64,000 bases of DNA, taken from positions 62,001 through 126,000 of the forward strand of contig JACMLU010000016.1 of the NCBI GenBank assembly GCA_014379405.1, given 5' to 3'. Every line of letters starts with the position of its first letter. Positions within the stretch are counted from its first letter, which is position 1. Position numbers and translations under genes: made by a program. A model generated the notes under the pieces. That model had not been told where the DNA came from and did not search any database. It worked only from the letters and a program-made list of their open reading frames with translations. The stretch is from Flavobacterium sp. (GTDB taxonomy: Bacteria > Bacteroidota > Bacteroidia > Flavobacteriales > Flavobacteriaceae). Shown piece after piece: positions 48,768 through 58,185 of the stretch.

Positions 48768-51200
48768 ATGAGTTCTAATAAGACTATATTTTTTACCGTA
48801 CTTCTACTTTTTGCATTTACTTGCAATAATGCTCAAGAAAGATCTGCCATTGAATTAAATAATGGATGGAAATTTTCTAAAGGCAACAACGAAAAGGCTT
48901 TCGAAAATGATTTTAATGACTCTAAATGGCAAACTGTTAGTGTTCCTCATGATTGGGCAATTTACGGGCCTTTCGACAAAGAAATCGACAAGCAAGTAAC
49001 AGCTATCGTTCAAAATGGTGAAAAAGTAGCCACCGAAAAAACGGGTCGAACAGGGGCTTTGCCATACATTGGCGAAGCTTGGTACAGAAACCAGTTTTCG
49101 GTTCCCAATTTTGACAAAAACAAGAAAGTAATCCTTCTTTTCGAGGGTGCGATGAGCGAGCCAAAAGTATTTGTGAATGGAAAAAAAGTGGGGGAATGGA
49201 ACTACGGCTATAATTATTTTTACTTGGACATCACCGATTTTATCGCTGCCAACGGAAAAAATAACTTGGCGGTTCATTTGTCAAATTTAGGATCATCTTC
49301 TCGTTGGTATCCTGGAGCCGGCTTGTACCGAAAAGTAAAATTGATTGTCAAAAACAAGGAGAGCATCGACCAATGGGGAACTTTTGTTACGACTCCAATC
49401 GTTACGGATGATTTAGCGAAAGTAAATATCAAAACCAAAGTCACTGGCGAAAATCTTCGTATCGTTACCAAAATCAATAATGCTTCAGGTAAAGAGGTTG
49501 CTATAAATAAATCGGATGCTATTTTTGGTAACGAATTCGAACAAAATATAGCTGTGAAAAATCCACAATTGTGGAGTCCCGAAACGCCTTATCTCTACAC
49601 CGCCGTTTCTCAAATCTATGTTGGCGATGTACTCAAAGATGAAACCAGCACTCGATTTGGTATTCGAACCATTAAATTCGAACCCAATAAAGGATTCAGT
49701 TTGAATGGAAAAGTACGCAAATTCAAAGGGGTTTGTTTGCACCACGATTTGGGGCCAATTGGAACAGCAATCAACAAAGCGGCATTACGCAGACAATTAA
49801 CTATTTTAAAAGATATGGGTTGCGATGCCATTCGCAGCTCCCACAATATGCCTTCGTTGGAACAACTCGAATTATGCGACGAAATGGGATTTATGTTTTT
49901 GGCCGAAAGTTTTGACGAATGGGCAAAACCAAAAGTGAAGAATGGCTACAATCGTTTTTTTAACACAGATGCCGAAAAAGACGTGGTCAATTTGGTTCAC
50001 GCCACGCGCAACCATCCGTCTATCGTGATGTGGAGTTCAGGTAATGAAGTGCCAGATCAATGGGGAGCAGAAGGAGTGAAAAGAGCGAAATGGCTGCAAG
50101 AAATCTTCCACCGCGAAGACCCAACCCGTCCCGTAACCGTGGGAATGGATCAAGTAAAAGCCACAATGGAATCGGGTTTTGGAGCTATAATGGATATTCC
50201 AGGTCTAAATTACCGCTTGCCTTTATATGAAGAAGCTTTCAAAAAATTCCCGCAAGGATTTATTTTAGGTTCCGAAACGGCTTCAACAGTGAGTTCTCGA
50301 GGGGTTTATAAATTTCCGGTTGTCAAAGGACCGAACAAGCAATATCCAGATTTTCAATCTTCATCTTATGATTTAGAATATTGCAGCTGGTCTAATGTGC
50401 CTGATGACGATTTTGTTTTGCAAGACGACAAATTATGGGTAATTGGCGAATTTGTTTGGACGGGTTTTGATTATTTGGGTGAACCAACTCCTTATGACGA
50501 AAAGTGGCCATCTCGAAGTTCGTATTTTGGAATCAGTGATTTGGCGGGTTTGCCAAAGGACAGATTCTTTTTGTACCGTAGCCGGTGGAATTCAACGGAC
50601 AAGACTTTGCATATTTTACCACATTGGAATTGGGAAGGTCGCGAAGGACAAACTACACCCGTTTTTGTTTACACCAGTTATGATAGTGCCGAACTTTTTG
50701 TAAATGGGAAAAGTATGGGAATCCAGAAAAAAAATAATACAACGCCACAAAACAGATACCGTTTGATTTGGATGGACACGAAATACGAACCGGGAACAAT
50801 CAAAGTGGTAGCTTTTGATAAAGACGGAAAAGCCGTTGCTGAAAAATCCATTCGTACTGCCGAGAAACCGTATCAAATAAAATTAGAAGCCGACAGAAGC
50901 ACGCTCGAAGCCAATGGCGAAGATTTATCATACGTAACAGTTTCTGTAGTCGATAAAAATGGAAACCCTTGTCCAACTGCAACACAACAATTAAATTTCA
51001 GGGTAAGCGGAAAAGGGACGTATCGTGCAGCCTGCAACGGCGACGCCACTTCATTGGAACAATTCCATTTGCCAACTATGAAATTATTTAGTGGTAAATT
51101 AGTAGTCTTGGTACAATCAACCAAAGAAGCAGGGAAAATGGAATTGACCATAACAGGCAAAGGACTGAAAAGTGGAAAAATAGGATTGAATTCAAAGTAA
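48768..51200 (+). CDS. GH2 family beta-galactosidase-like enzyme (DUF4982 type)
   Basis: The 810-residue secreted protein (signal MSSNKTIFFTVLLLFAF, ending near NNAQ) has the GH2 layout: FSKGNNEKAFENDFNDSKWQ, TVSVPHDWAIYGPFD, WYRNQFSVPNFDKNKKVIL; barrel with IRSSHNMPSLEQLELCDEMG; acid/base Glu in VMWSSGNEVPDQWG (about residue 424); nucleophile Glu in ILGSETASTVS (about 501). A DUF4982-like and an Ig-like domain follow. The ATG at 48768 is the start with a signal peptide; the frame extends to 48729 only from a non-ATG codon. It is 40 bp after rhaM. The substrate is probably a beta-galactoside. Confidence 0.9.
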   Translation: MSSNKTIFFTVLLLFAFTCNNAQERSAIELNNGWKFSKGNNEKAFENDFNDSKWQTVSVPHDWAIYGPFDKEIDKQVTAIVQNGEKVATEKTGRTGALPYIGEAWYRNQFSVPNFDKNKKVILLFEGAMSEPKVFVNGKKVGEWNYGYNYFYLDITDFIAANGKNNLAVHLSNLGSSSRWYPGAGLYRKVKLIVKNKESIDQWGTFVTTPIVTDDLAKVNIKTKVTGENLRIVTKINNASGKEVAINKSDAIFGNEFEQNIAVKNPQLWSPETPYLYTAVSQIYVGDVLKDETSTRFGIRTIKFEPNKGFSLNGKVRKFKGVCLHHDLGPIGTAINKAALRRQLTILKDMGCDAIRSSHNMPSLEQLELCDEMGFMFLAESFDEWAKPKVKNGYNRFFNTDAEKDVVNLVHATRNHPSIVMWSSGNEVPDQWGAEGVKRAKWLQEIFHREDPTRPVTVGMDQVKATMESGFGAIMDIPGLNYRLPLYEEAFKKFPQGFILGSETASTVSSRGVYKFPVVKGPNKQYPDFQSSSYDLEYCSWSNVPDDDFVLQDDKLWVIGEFVWTGFDYLGEPTPYDEKWPSRSSYFGISDLAGLPKDRFFLYRSRWNSTDKTLHILPHWNWEGREGQTTPVFVYTSYDSAELFVNGKSMGIQKKNNTTPQNRYRLIWMDTKYEPGTIKVVAFDKDGKAVAEKSIRTAEKPYQIKLEADRSTLEANGEDLSYVTVSVVDKNGNPCPTATQQLNFRVSGKGTYRAACNGDATSLEQFHLPTMKLFSGKLVVLVQSTKEAGKMELTITGKGLKSGKIGLNSK

Positions 51201-51286
51201 ATAATCTTTAAATTACTATTCAAAATCACTCGAAGTGACGAATGAATTTTTAAAATAGTCACCTTAAATTATAAAGAAATAAGTAG

Positions 51287-52369
51287 ATGAAACTATACCG
51301 AAAATCTTTTTTATCTTTGATTGTTTTTCTGTTTTTTGCCACCAATGGTTGGTCACAAGACACCAGAACATTCAAGGTTTTTCAGTTTCCAGCCAATAAA
51401 ATTCCAACCATTGATGGAAATGCCGACGATTGGAAAATGGTGCCCAAAAGTTATGTTGTGGGTATGGACCAGTTATGGGACGACAGCGGCAAACAACCAA
51501 AAGCCGACCCCAAAAATCTGGATGTCAGCGTAAAAGTTGCTTGGGTCAAAGGACTGAATCGTTTGTATTTTTTATACGAAGCCTATGATAATTATTGGGA
51601 TTTTTCTTTGACGGGTTTGCACAACGACATCTTTGAAATCACGGTCGATGCCGATCAATCCGGTGGTCCTTTTATAGACCGATTTCATCCCAATAAAGCA
51701 TTGACAAACACGATGGACGCCTATTTTTCATATCACGGTGTTCACGCACAAAATTATCATATTTTCACGCCTGCCGAAGGGAAAGATTGGGCTTTGGCTT
51801 GGGGAAGCCAGCCTTGGATAAAGGAATTGCCGTATGCCAATGCGGCAACCAATTATAATTTCAAACCCGGAGAATCAGGAAAACTGACGTTGGAATTTTG
51901 GATAACGCCTTTTGATTATGCCGGAAATGATTCCGAAAGAGCGGTTGAATCCATTTTGGACGAAAATAAAAACATCGGACTTTGCTGGGCAATTATCGAC
52001 TATGACGATGTCAACAACGAAAAAAACAACGGCTTTTGGAACTTGTCGAAAGAGCACACGATGTATGGCAATGCCAATTATAGTTTGCCTTTCAAACTAA
52101 TGCCTTTGGAACCCGAATTCAAAAAACTAATCGATGCCAAATGGATGTTCAACACGATGGACATGAAAAGAAGAATGGTCGCTTTCATAGATCAATCAGA
52201 GGGGGAAATCAAATCCTGGAATTGGGATTTTGGCGATGGAACGACTTCATTGGAACAAAACCCCATACACCAATACAAAGAGGCTGGAAAATACATCGTT
52301 GTCTTGAACATCGAAGGCCCAAAAGGAAAATCCCGAATGGCGAAAGTTTGGGATGTGGCAGTGAAATAA
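51287..52369 (+). CDS. Secreted CBM9-like and PKD domain protein
   Basis: A 360-residue secreted protein (signal ending GWSQ). Residues about 30-270 look like a family 9 carbohydrate-binding (CBM9/DOMON-like) module: IPTIDGNADDWKMVPKS, VSVKVAWVKGLNRLYFLYEA, NDIFEITVDADQSGG. Residues about 300-360 are a PKD domain, SWNWDFGDGTTSLEQNPIH and YKEAGKYIVVLNIEG. No hydrolase motif is visible. It is probably a surface or periplasmic glycan-binding protein of this locus. It lies between GH2 (86 bp) and the DUF4861 gene (30 bp), suggesting one mRNA. Confidence 0.75.
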   Translation: MKLYRKSFLSLIVFLFFATNGWSQDTRTFKVFQFPANKIPTIDGNADDWKMVPKSYVVGMDQLWDDSGKQPKADPKNLDVSVKVAWVKGLNRLYFLYEAYDNYWDFSLTGLHNDIFEITVDADQSGGPFIDRFHPNKALTNTMDAYFSYHGVHAQNYHIFTPAEGKDWALAWGSQPWIKELPYANAATNYNFKPGESGKLTLEFWITPFDYAGNDSERAVESILDENKNIGLCWAIIDYDDVNNEKNNGFWNLSKEHTMYGNANYSLPFKLMPLEPEFKKLIDAKWMFNTMDMKRRMVAFIDQSEGEIKSWNWDFGDGTTSLEQNPIHQYKEAGKYIVVLNIEGPKGKSRMAKVWDVAVK

Positions 52370-52399
52370 AAAAATCCAAGAAGCAAAAAAATCAAAAAA

Positions 52400-53686
52400 A
52401 TGACACCTAAACTTATATTATACCTGCCTTTAGCCCTATCAATTATGGCTTTTACAGGATGTAAAGCGCAACAAAAAACGACAAATTCAACCATCACTTT
52501 ATTCAATAATTCGGCTATTGAATTATCGGACAAGGCGGTAACCATCAAAAGAAGTGGTATAGATAAAAATAACACACAAAACTTTCCGCTTTTAATTTGC
52601 AAAACGGATACCATTCCTTCCCAAGTCAACGATTTGGATGGAGACGGCCAATGGGACGAACTATTTTTGGTTACCCATTTTGCTGCCAAAGAAAAGAAAA
52701 CCATCCAATTAAAATGGGTGAAAGACGCTCCGAAATTCCCTGTTAGAACCAGTGTGCGATTCGGAAAAAGGGAAGCCGAGAACATACCTTTGCAACCCGC
52801 AACAGCCGAATCGGTTAACGCACATCAAGTCTATAAAAAACTAGGTTTCCAGAAATACCAAACCGATGGTCCTTCTTGGGAAAACGACAAAGTAGGTTTC
52901 AGGCATTATCTTGACGGTAGAAATTCCAAAGATGTTTTTGGAAAAAAAATCCCAGCAATCACACCAGAAAATGTCGGAATTAGCACCACGGGAGCTGTCG
53001 AAGACAATTATCATGTGATGCACGATTGGGGAAGAGATGTTTTTCCGGTGGGGAGTTCGGCTGGATTGGGCGGTTACGCTTTACTGGTGGACAACGAAAT
53101 CACGCGACTTGGAATTCTTGGCACCGATACTTTGAACAATATCGAAAAAACTACTTTTAAAATTGTTGCCGAAGGATCTGAAAATTCGGTTTTGAATTAC
53201 AATTATTCGAATTGGAAAGCTTCGGGAAAGAACTACCAAATAAACGAAACCACTTCGATTTGGCCAGGAATGTATGCCTTTAAAAACACGGTAAGCATTG
53301 ATGGAATCACGGAAAAAGAAACCTTTTTGGTGGCTCTTTCAAACATCAACAATCAAAAAGGATTAAAGGTTATTGAAGTCGGAGATTGGGTTTGTCTTAT
53401 CCAACACGATAATCTGGGTTATCAACGCGAATGGATTATGGGAACGGCTATTATTGTTCCCAAAAAAGACTATTTGGGCTATATTGAAGCACCAAAAACG
53501 GGGCAATTAACAGATTCTTATTTGGCAAAATTCAAAATAGAAAACAACAAACCTATCAGTTATTATGCAGTGGCTGCTTGGGAATTGAGTGCCGACAAAA
53601 ATTTTAAAGATGCTACTTATTTTACCGATTATGTAACTAATCTGGCCAAACAATTGGCGATAGAAATTACAGTTGCAATAAAATAA
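52400..53686 (+). CDS. DUF4861-type lipoprotein of unknown function
   Basis: The 428-residue protein has a lipoprotein signal (IMAFTGCKAQQ). The body matches my recollection of the DUF4861 family found in polysaccharide loci near GH105 and GH106: LICKTDTIPSQVNDLDGDGQWDELFLV, RHYLDGRNSKDVFGKK, NYHVMHDWGRDVFPVGSSAGLGGYAL, QRNEWIMG-like YQREWIMGTAIIV. The LDGDGQWDE stretch could bind calcium. No catalytic residues are established, but conserved His, Trp and Arg residues in the HVMHDWGRD block are candidates. Because the neighbours all act on the same glycan, an enzyme acting on an unusual linkage is plausible. Confidence 0.7.
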   Translation: MTPKLILYLPLALSIMAFTGCKAQQKTTNSTITLFNNSAIELSDKAVTIKRSGIDKNNTQNFPLLICKTDTIPSQVNDLDGDGQWDELFLVTHFAAKEKKTIQLKWVKDAPKFPVRTSVRFGKREAENIPLQPATAESVNAHQVYKKLGFQKYQTDGPSWENDKVGFRHYLDGRNSKDVFGKKIPAITPENVGISTTGAVEDNYHVMHDWGRDVFPVGSSAGLGGYALLVDNEITRLGILGTDTLNNIEKTTFKIVAEGSENSVLNYNYSNWKASGKNYQINETTSIWPGMYAFKNTVSIDGITEKETFLVALSNINNQKGLKVIEVGDWVCLIQHDNLGYQREWIMGTAIIVPKKDYLGYIEAPKTGQLTDSYLAKFKIENNKPISYYAVAAWELSADKNFKDATYFTDYVTNLAKQLAIEITVAIK

Positions 53687-53731
53687 ACTAACAATTCCTA
53701 TTTGAGATATTTTAAGGACTAGACAAAAAAG

Positions 53732-56700
53732 ATGAAAATACGATATTTTTTAAAGACATTGGTTTTTATGTTATTAACATCAATTCTGATGTTGACGGCA
53801 TCATTCATTATAAAGGATAGCAATCTTGATGATGATACCACAGCTAAAGATTTTGCTAATGCAAATGGACCAACGCCTTATATTTTATGGCAATGGATGA
53901 ACGGTTGTGTAACCAAAGAAGGAATTACATCGGATTTGGAAGCATTTAAAAAAGTGGGGATAAAAAATGTTCAACAATTTTTGGTTGGCGGATCTGAAGC
54001 AGACATTACCGACCCAAATATTACCGTTTTAGGAGATAAATGGAATGACTTAATGAAATTTTCATTAGAGGAATGCCAAAGATTAGGAATGGATTTTGGA
54101 ACTCATAACAGCCCCGGATGGTCATCCAGTGGTGCGCCAGATTTGAAGGTAGAAGACTCTATGCAAAAACTGGTTTGGGCTAAAACATCGGTTTCTGGAA
54201 AAACGGCAAAAGGAACTACTATTGAAAAAGCAGCAATAGAAGCTAAATGGAATTATTACAAAGATATTTGTCTGATTGCCGTACCTAAAGGAAAAGAGAA
54301 TCTTACCAAGGATAATATAATTGTTATTACCGATGGACTTGATAAAGAAGGTCGATTAAGTAAGGCATTACCAGAAGGGCAGTGGGAAATACTTCGGTTT
54401 GGTCATACCACTACAGGAGCAATGAATATGACGGCTCCGGTTTCAGGACAAGGTTTGGAAGTGGATAAAATGAACCGAAATGCACTTGACAAATTTTGGG
54501 CTTTATATCCTCAAAAATTATTAAACTTGGCTGGTAAACACAGTGGAAAAACTTTTAAACGAATCGAAATAGATAGTTATGAAGCCGGTTTTCAGGACTG
54601 GACTCCCAAAATGGCGACTGAATTCAAAAACCGCAGAGGTTATGAATTACTACCTTGGCTGTTGGTTAAAGCAGGTTACACCATCGATTCAAAAGATAGT
54701 ACAGAACGTTTCAAGTATGATATGCAACGAACGATCAATGAACTCTATGCTGATAACTATTATGGATATTTGGAAGAATTAATACATAAAACTTCAGGAT
54801 TGGAATTTTTATGTGAACCTTATGGTACTGGAAAGAAAAATTTTGATGAAACTGCTATTCGTGGTATTGGTGATATGGTGATGTGCGAATTTTGGACAAA
54901 ACCTGCCACCTGGGGATGGGATTCCATTTTGCCTGTTACCAGCAATGCGCACGTAAACGGAAAAAAAATTGTGGCAGCAGAAGCTTTTACGGGACAACCA
55001 CAATACGCTTTTCAGACGGATTTAGCCGATTTGAAAGCCACAGGCGACCTGGCATTTTGTGAAGGGGTAAATCTTTTTGTTCTTCACGCAAGTGCTCATC
55101 AGCCTTGGCCGCAAGTAAAACCAGGAATGACAATGGGATGGTGGGGAACACAATTTGGGCCATCACAAACCTGGTGGGATTATGGAGCGGCCGAATGGAT
55201 ACAATATTTATCCCGCTGTCAGCTTCTGCTTCAAAAGGGATTGTTTGTCAGCGATATATGTTATTTGCAACTCTCAAGACAAAAGAAAACCTTTATTCCC
55301 GAAGGATATAAAGCAGATATCTGTAACGAAAAAGAGTTATTGACACGTTTCTCGGTTAAGGATAATAAAATGGTGCTTCCTGATAATATGACTTATAAAA
55401 TACTGATAGTGCCAAATAATTGCAAGCTGGAACCGGAACTTGCGCGCAAAATAGAAAAATTGGTTAATGAGGGCGCAGTTGTTGTTGGAAACGGATTTGC
55501 AGGAAGTCCTGGTTTAAATAAATCCGCTGAAAATAATCTTGAAATAAAAAGCATTAGTGAACGTTTGTTTGGCTCATTTGGAGAAATAAAATCAGTAAAA
55601 AAAGTACTTACCATTGGTAAAGGGAAAGTGTATAGTGGCTATTCGGCACAGGAAGCTTTGAAATTGGAAAATATTTCGAAAGATGTGGAAGTCATAAACA
55701 ATGAAAAAGATCTCAATTGGATTCATCGAAATGATAAAAATGAAGATTATTATTTTATTTCCAATCCTACATCAGATATCAAATCATATAGAATAAACTT
55801 CAGAATAAAAGATATGAAGCCAGAGCTTTGGGATCCTGTTTCTGGAAAAATTACTGATGTGTTAATTTGGGAAAACGATAAAAATCAAACTTCTATAACC
55901 CTTGATTTGGAAGCTAATGGTTCTTGTTTTATTGTATTTCGTAAAAAGAGCGAGAGTAATTCAAATTTTATCAAAGCAATATCCCTAAATGGACAAAACA
56001 TAAAAACTAATTTTTATGTAACAAGAGAAAATCAATTGATTTTAAATAAAAAAGGAGTTTATAAAGTAAGTTTTCAAGACAATAAAACCATTACAAAAAA
56101 ACAGGATAAAGAAGCTGAAAAGATTCTTTTAAACGACAATTGGGATGTTCGTTTTCAGGAAAATCTTGGAGCACCATCATCAGCTCATTTCGAAAAACTC
56201 ATTTCCTGGCCATTACATTCTGATTCTGGTATTCGTTTTTTTTCAGGAACTGCCTCTTATAAAAAATCATTTCAACTGAATTCGAATCAACTTAAAAGTA
56301 ATAAACGTCTTTTTTTGGATTTAGGAAAAGTAAAAAATGTTGCCACAATTACGGTAAATAACAAAAAAGTAATAGTAATTTGGAAGCCGCCATTTTCTGT
56401 AGATATAACTGACTATTGTAAAGCAGGGGAGAATGAACTGGAGGTAATAGTTACTAATCTTTGGCCCAATCGTATTATTGGTGATAAAAACGAACCGGAA
56501 GATTGTGTTTGGGGACCTATTCGCGACTTTCCATATACAAAACCCGCTCCCGTAATTGGACGAAACCTTCAAGTTGTACCTCAATGGGTTATCAATAAAA
56601 CAGAACGCCCGAGTAAAAATCGCATTACTTTTTGTACAATGGATTTCTTTGAAAAAGACACACCATTATTGGATTCGGGTTTAATTGGACCAGTGCAAAT

Positions 56701-56740
56701 AAATATTGAGGATATTTGGGATATAAAAAACAGCAATTGA
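53732..56740 (+). CDS. GH106 alpha-L-rhamnosidase, second copy
   Basis: The 1002-residue protein has an N-terminal hydrophobic signal segment. It has the GH106 order: TPYILWQWMNGCVTKEGIT, FKKVGIKNVQQFLVGG, LGMDFGTHNSPGWSSSGAPD, FKRIEIDSYEAGFQDWTPKM, EFLCEPYGTGKKNFDE and KIVAAEAFTGQ, and a C-terminal jelly roll (FLDLGKVKNVATITVNNKKVIVIWKPPFSVDI contains the core LDLGKVKNVATITVNNKKV). It differs widely from the copy at 37933, so the two probably act on differently substituted rhamnose. It is preceded by a 45-bp gap and followed by GH105. Confidence 0.9.
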   Translation: MKIRYFLKTLVFMLLTSILMLTASFIIKDSNLDDDTTAKDFANANGPTPYILWQWMNGCVTKEGITSDLEAFKKVGIKNVQQFLVGGSEADITDPNITVLGDKWNDLMKFSLEECQRLGMDFGTHNSPGWSSSGAPDLKVEDSMQKLVWAKTSVSGKTAKGTTIEKAAIEAKWNYYKDICLIAVPKGKENLTKDNIIVITDGLDKEGRLSKALPEGQWEILRFGHTTTGAMNMTAPVSGQGLEVDKMNRNALDKFWALYPQKLLNLAGKHSGKTFKRIEIDSYEAGFQDWTPKMATEFKNRRGYELLPWLLVKAGYTIDSKDSTERFKYDMQRTINELYADNYYGYLEELIHKTSGLEFLCEPYGTGKKNFDETAIRGIGDMVMCEFWTKPATWGWDSILPVTSNAHVNGKKIVAAEAFTGQPQYAFQTDLADLKATGDLAFCEGVNLFVLHASAHQPWPQVKPGMTMGWWGTQFGPSQTWWDYGAAEWIQYLSRCQLLLQKGLFVSDICYLQLSRQKKTFIPEGYKADICNEKELLTRFSVKDNKMVLPDNMTYKILIVPNNCKLEPELARKIEKLVNEGAVVVGNGFAGSPGLNKSAENNLEIKSISERLFGSFGEIKSVKKVLTIGKGKVYSGYSAQEALKLENISKDVEVINNEKDLNWIHRNDKNEDYYFISNPTSDIKSYRINFRIKDMKPELWDPVSGKITDVLIWENDKNQTSITLDLEANGSCFIVFRKKSESNSNFIKAISLNGQNIKTNFYVTRENQLILNKKGVYKVSFQDNKTITKKQDKEAEKILLNDNWDVRFQENLGAPSSAHFEKLISWPLHSDSGIRFFSGTASYKKSFQLNSNQLKSNKRLFLDLGKVKNVATITVNNKKVIVIWKPPFSVDITDYCKAGENELEVIVTNLWPNRIIGDKNEPEDCVWGPIRDFPYTKPAPVIGRNLQVVPQWVINKTERPSKNRITFCTMDFFEKDTPLLDSGLIGPVQINIEDIWDIKNSN

Positions 56741-56832
56741 CAGTTTTTTGCATTTTTTTAGACAAATTCTTTGAACTATTTTTTAATAAAAAAACAAACC
56801 ACGTAAACCGCAAATTTTAAAAATATAACGCT

Positions 56833-58185
56833 ATGAAACATTACCAAATCCCAGTTGTAGTTTTGCTTTTTTTGGGCAGTCTAAGTCTAAGTATTGCTCA
56901 AACCAACGATGCCACAACGCCTTTGCATTTGATGCAACCAGAATATCCAACGCCTTATGTAATTCCTCAAAAAGAGAACATAACAAAAGTTTTGGATAGA
57001 GTTTATACTTTTTTGGATAAAAATTCAGCTTCTAAAATTGTAAATGCAACTACAAAAGCTGAAATCACGAATTACAAAAAAGGTAATGAAGACATTATGT
57101 TCGAGCCGGGTTCTTTCCGATTGACCAGCTACGAATGGGGCGTTACTTATGCAGGAATGCTCTTGGCTTCTAAAGCGACAGCCGACCCAAAATATGCCGA
57201 TTACACCAACAAAAGATTACAATTAATCTCTGATATTGCGGCCAATTATAAAGAGCAAAACATCAAAGATAAAGATATGCTCAAAACCCTGCATCCCGAA
57301 GCATTGGATTTTGCAGGAGCGCTTTGTGCTGCATTCATAAAAGCCAAACAAGAGGGTTTAAAAGCCAATGCTGATCCATTAATCAACAATTATATTGACT
57401 TTATCAGCAACAAACAATTCAGATTAACCGACGGAACTTTGGCACGAAACAGACCTCAAGACAACACGCTTTGGCTAGACGACATGTTTATGAGCGTTCC
57501 AGCCTTGGCACAAATGGGGAAATATACGGGTAATGTGAAATATTTTGATGATGCCGTAAAACAAGTCAACCAGTTTTCGGGTCGAATGTTCAATAAAGAA
57601 AAAGGAATTTATATGCATGGTTGGGTGCAATCTATGGCAGATCATCCTCAATTTCACTGGGCTAGAGCCAATGGTTGGGCAATAATGACTATGGTCGAAT
57701 TACTTGAAGTTTTGCCTAAAGACCACCCAGGATACGCAGGAGTTTTGGCTCAATTGCAAGCCCACATCAAAGGATTGGCAAAATACCAAGACGGAACCGG
57801 TTTTTGGCACCAATTATTGGATAGAAATGATACGTATCTAGAGACTTCGGCAACAGCCATTTATACCTATTCGATTGCCAGAGCGATAAATCGTGGGTAT
57901 GTTGATAAAATGACGTATGCGCCAATGACGCTATTGGGGTGGAATGCAGTAGCTTCTAAAGTAAATGACAAAGGACAAGTGGAAGGGACTTGCGTGGGAA
58001 CCGGAATGGGATTTGATCCTGCTTTTTATTACTATCGTCCTATAAATGTTTTTGCGGCTCACGGGTATGGCCCAGTATTATTGGCTGGAGCCGAAGTGAT
58101 TTTATTATTGAAAGACAACCAATTTGAAATTAACGACAGTTCAATACAATTGAAAGTTCCTGGTAAAAACAATCAAATCAAATGA
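56833..58185 (+). CDS. GH105/GH88-type unsaturated uronyl hydrolase, second copy
   Basis: The 450-residue secreted protein (signal ending LSIAQ) is an (alpha/alpha)6 barrel of GH105. FRLTSYEWGVTYAGMLLA, TLWLDDMFMSVPALAQMGKYTG with the catalytic Asp pair, HWARANGWAIMTMVELLEVL, DGTGFWHQLLDRNDTYLETSATAIYTYSIARAINRGY (core TSATAIYTYSIARAINRG) and a late GTGMGFDPAFYYYRP are typical. It is longer than the GH105 at 36785 by about 75 residues. Its stop overlaps the start of the PL22-like gene (ATGA at 58182-58185), so lyase and hydrolase are translated in coupling, matching their expected sequential reactions. Confidence 0.9.
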   Translation: MKHYQIPVVVLLFLGSLSLSIAQTNDATTPLHLMQPEYPTPYVIPQKENITKVLDRVYTFLDKNSASKIVNATTKAEITNYKKGNEDIMFEPGSFRLTSYEWGVTYAGMLLASKATADPKYADYTNKRLQLISDIAANYKEQNIKDKDMLKTLHPEALDFAGALCAAFIKAKQEGLKANADPLINNYIDFISNKQFRLTDGTLARNRPQDNTLWLDDMFMSVPALAQMGKYTGNVKYFDDAVKQVNQFSGRMFNKEKGIYMHGWVQSMADHPQFHWARANGWAIMTMVELLEVLPKDHPGYAGVLAQLQAHIKGLAKYQDGTGFWHQLLDRNDTYLETSATAIYTYSIARAINRGYVDKMTYAPMTLLGWNAVASKVNDKGQVEGTCVGTGMGFDPAFYYYRPINVFAAHGYGPVLLAGAEVILLLKDNQFEINDSSIQLKVPGKNNQIK

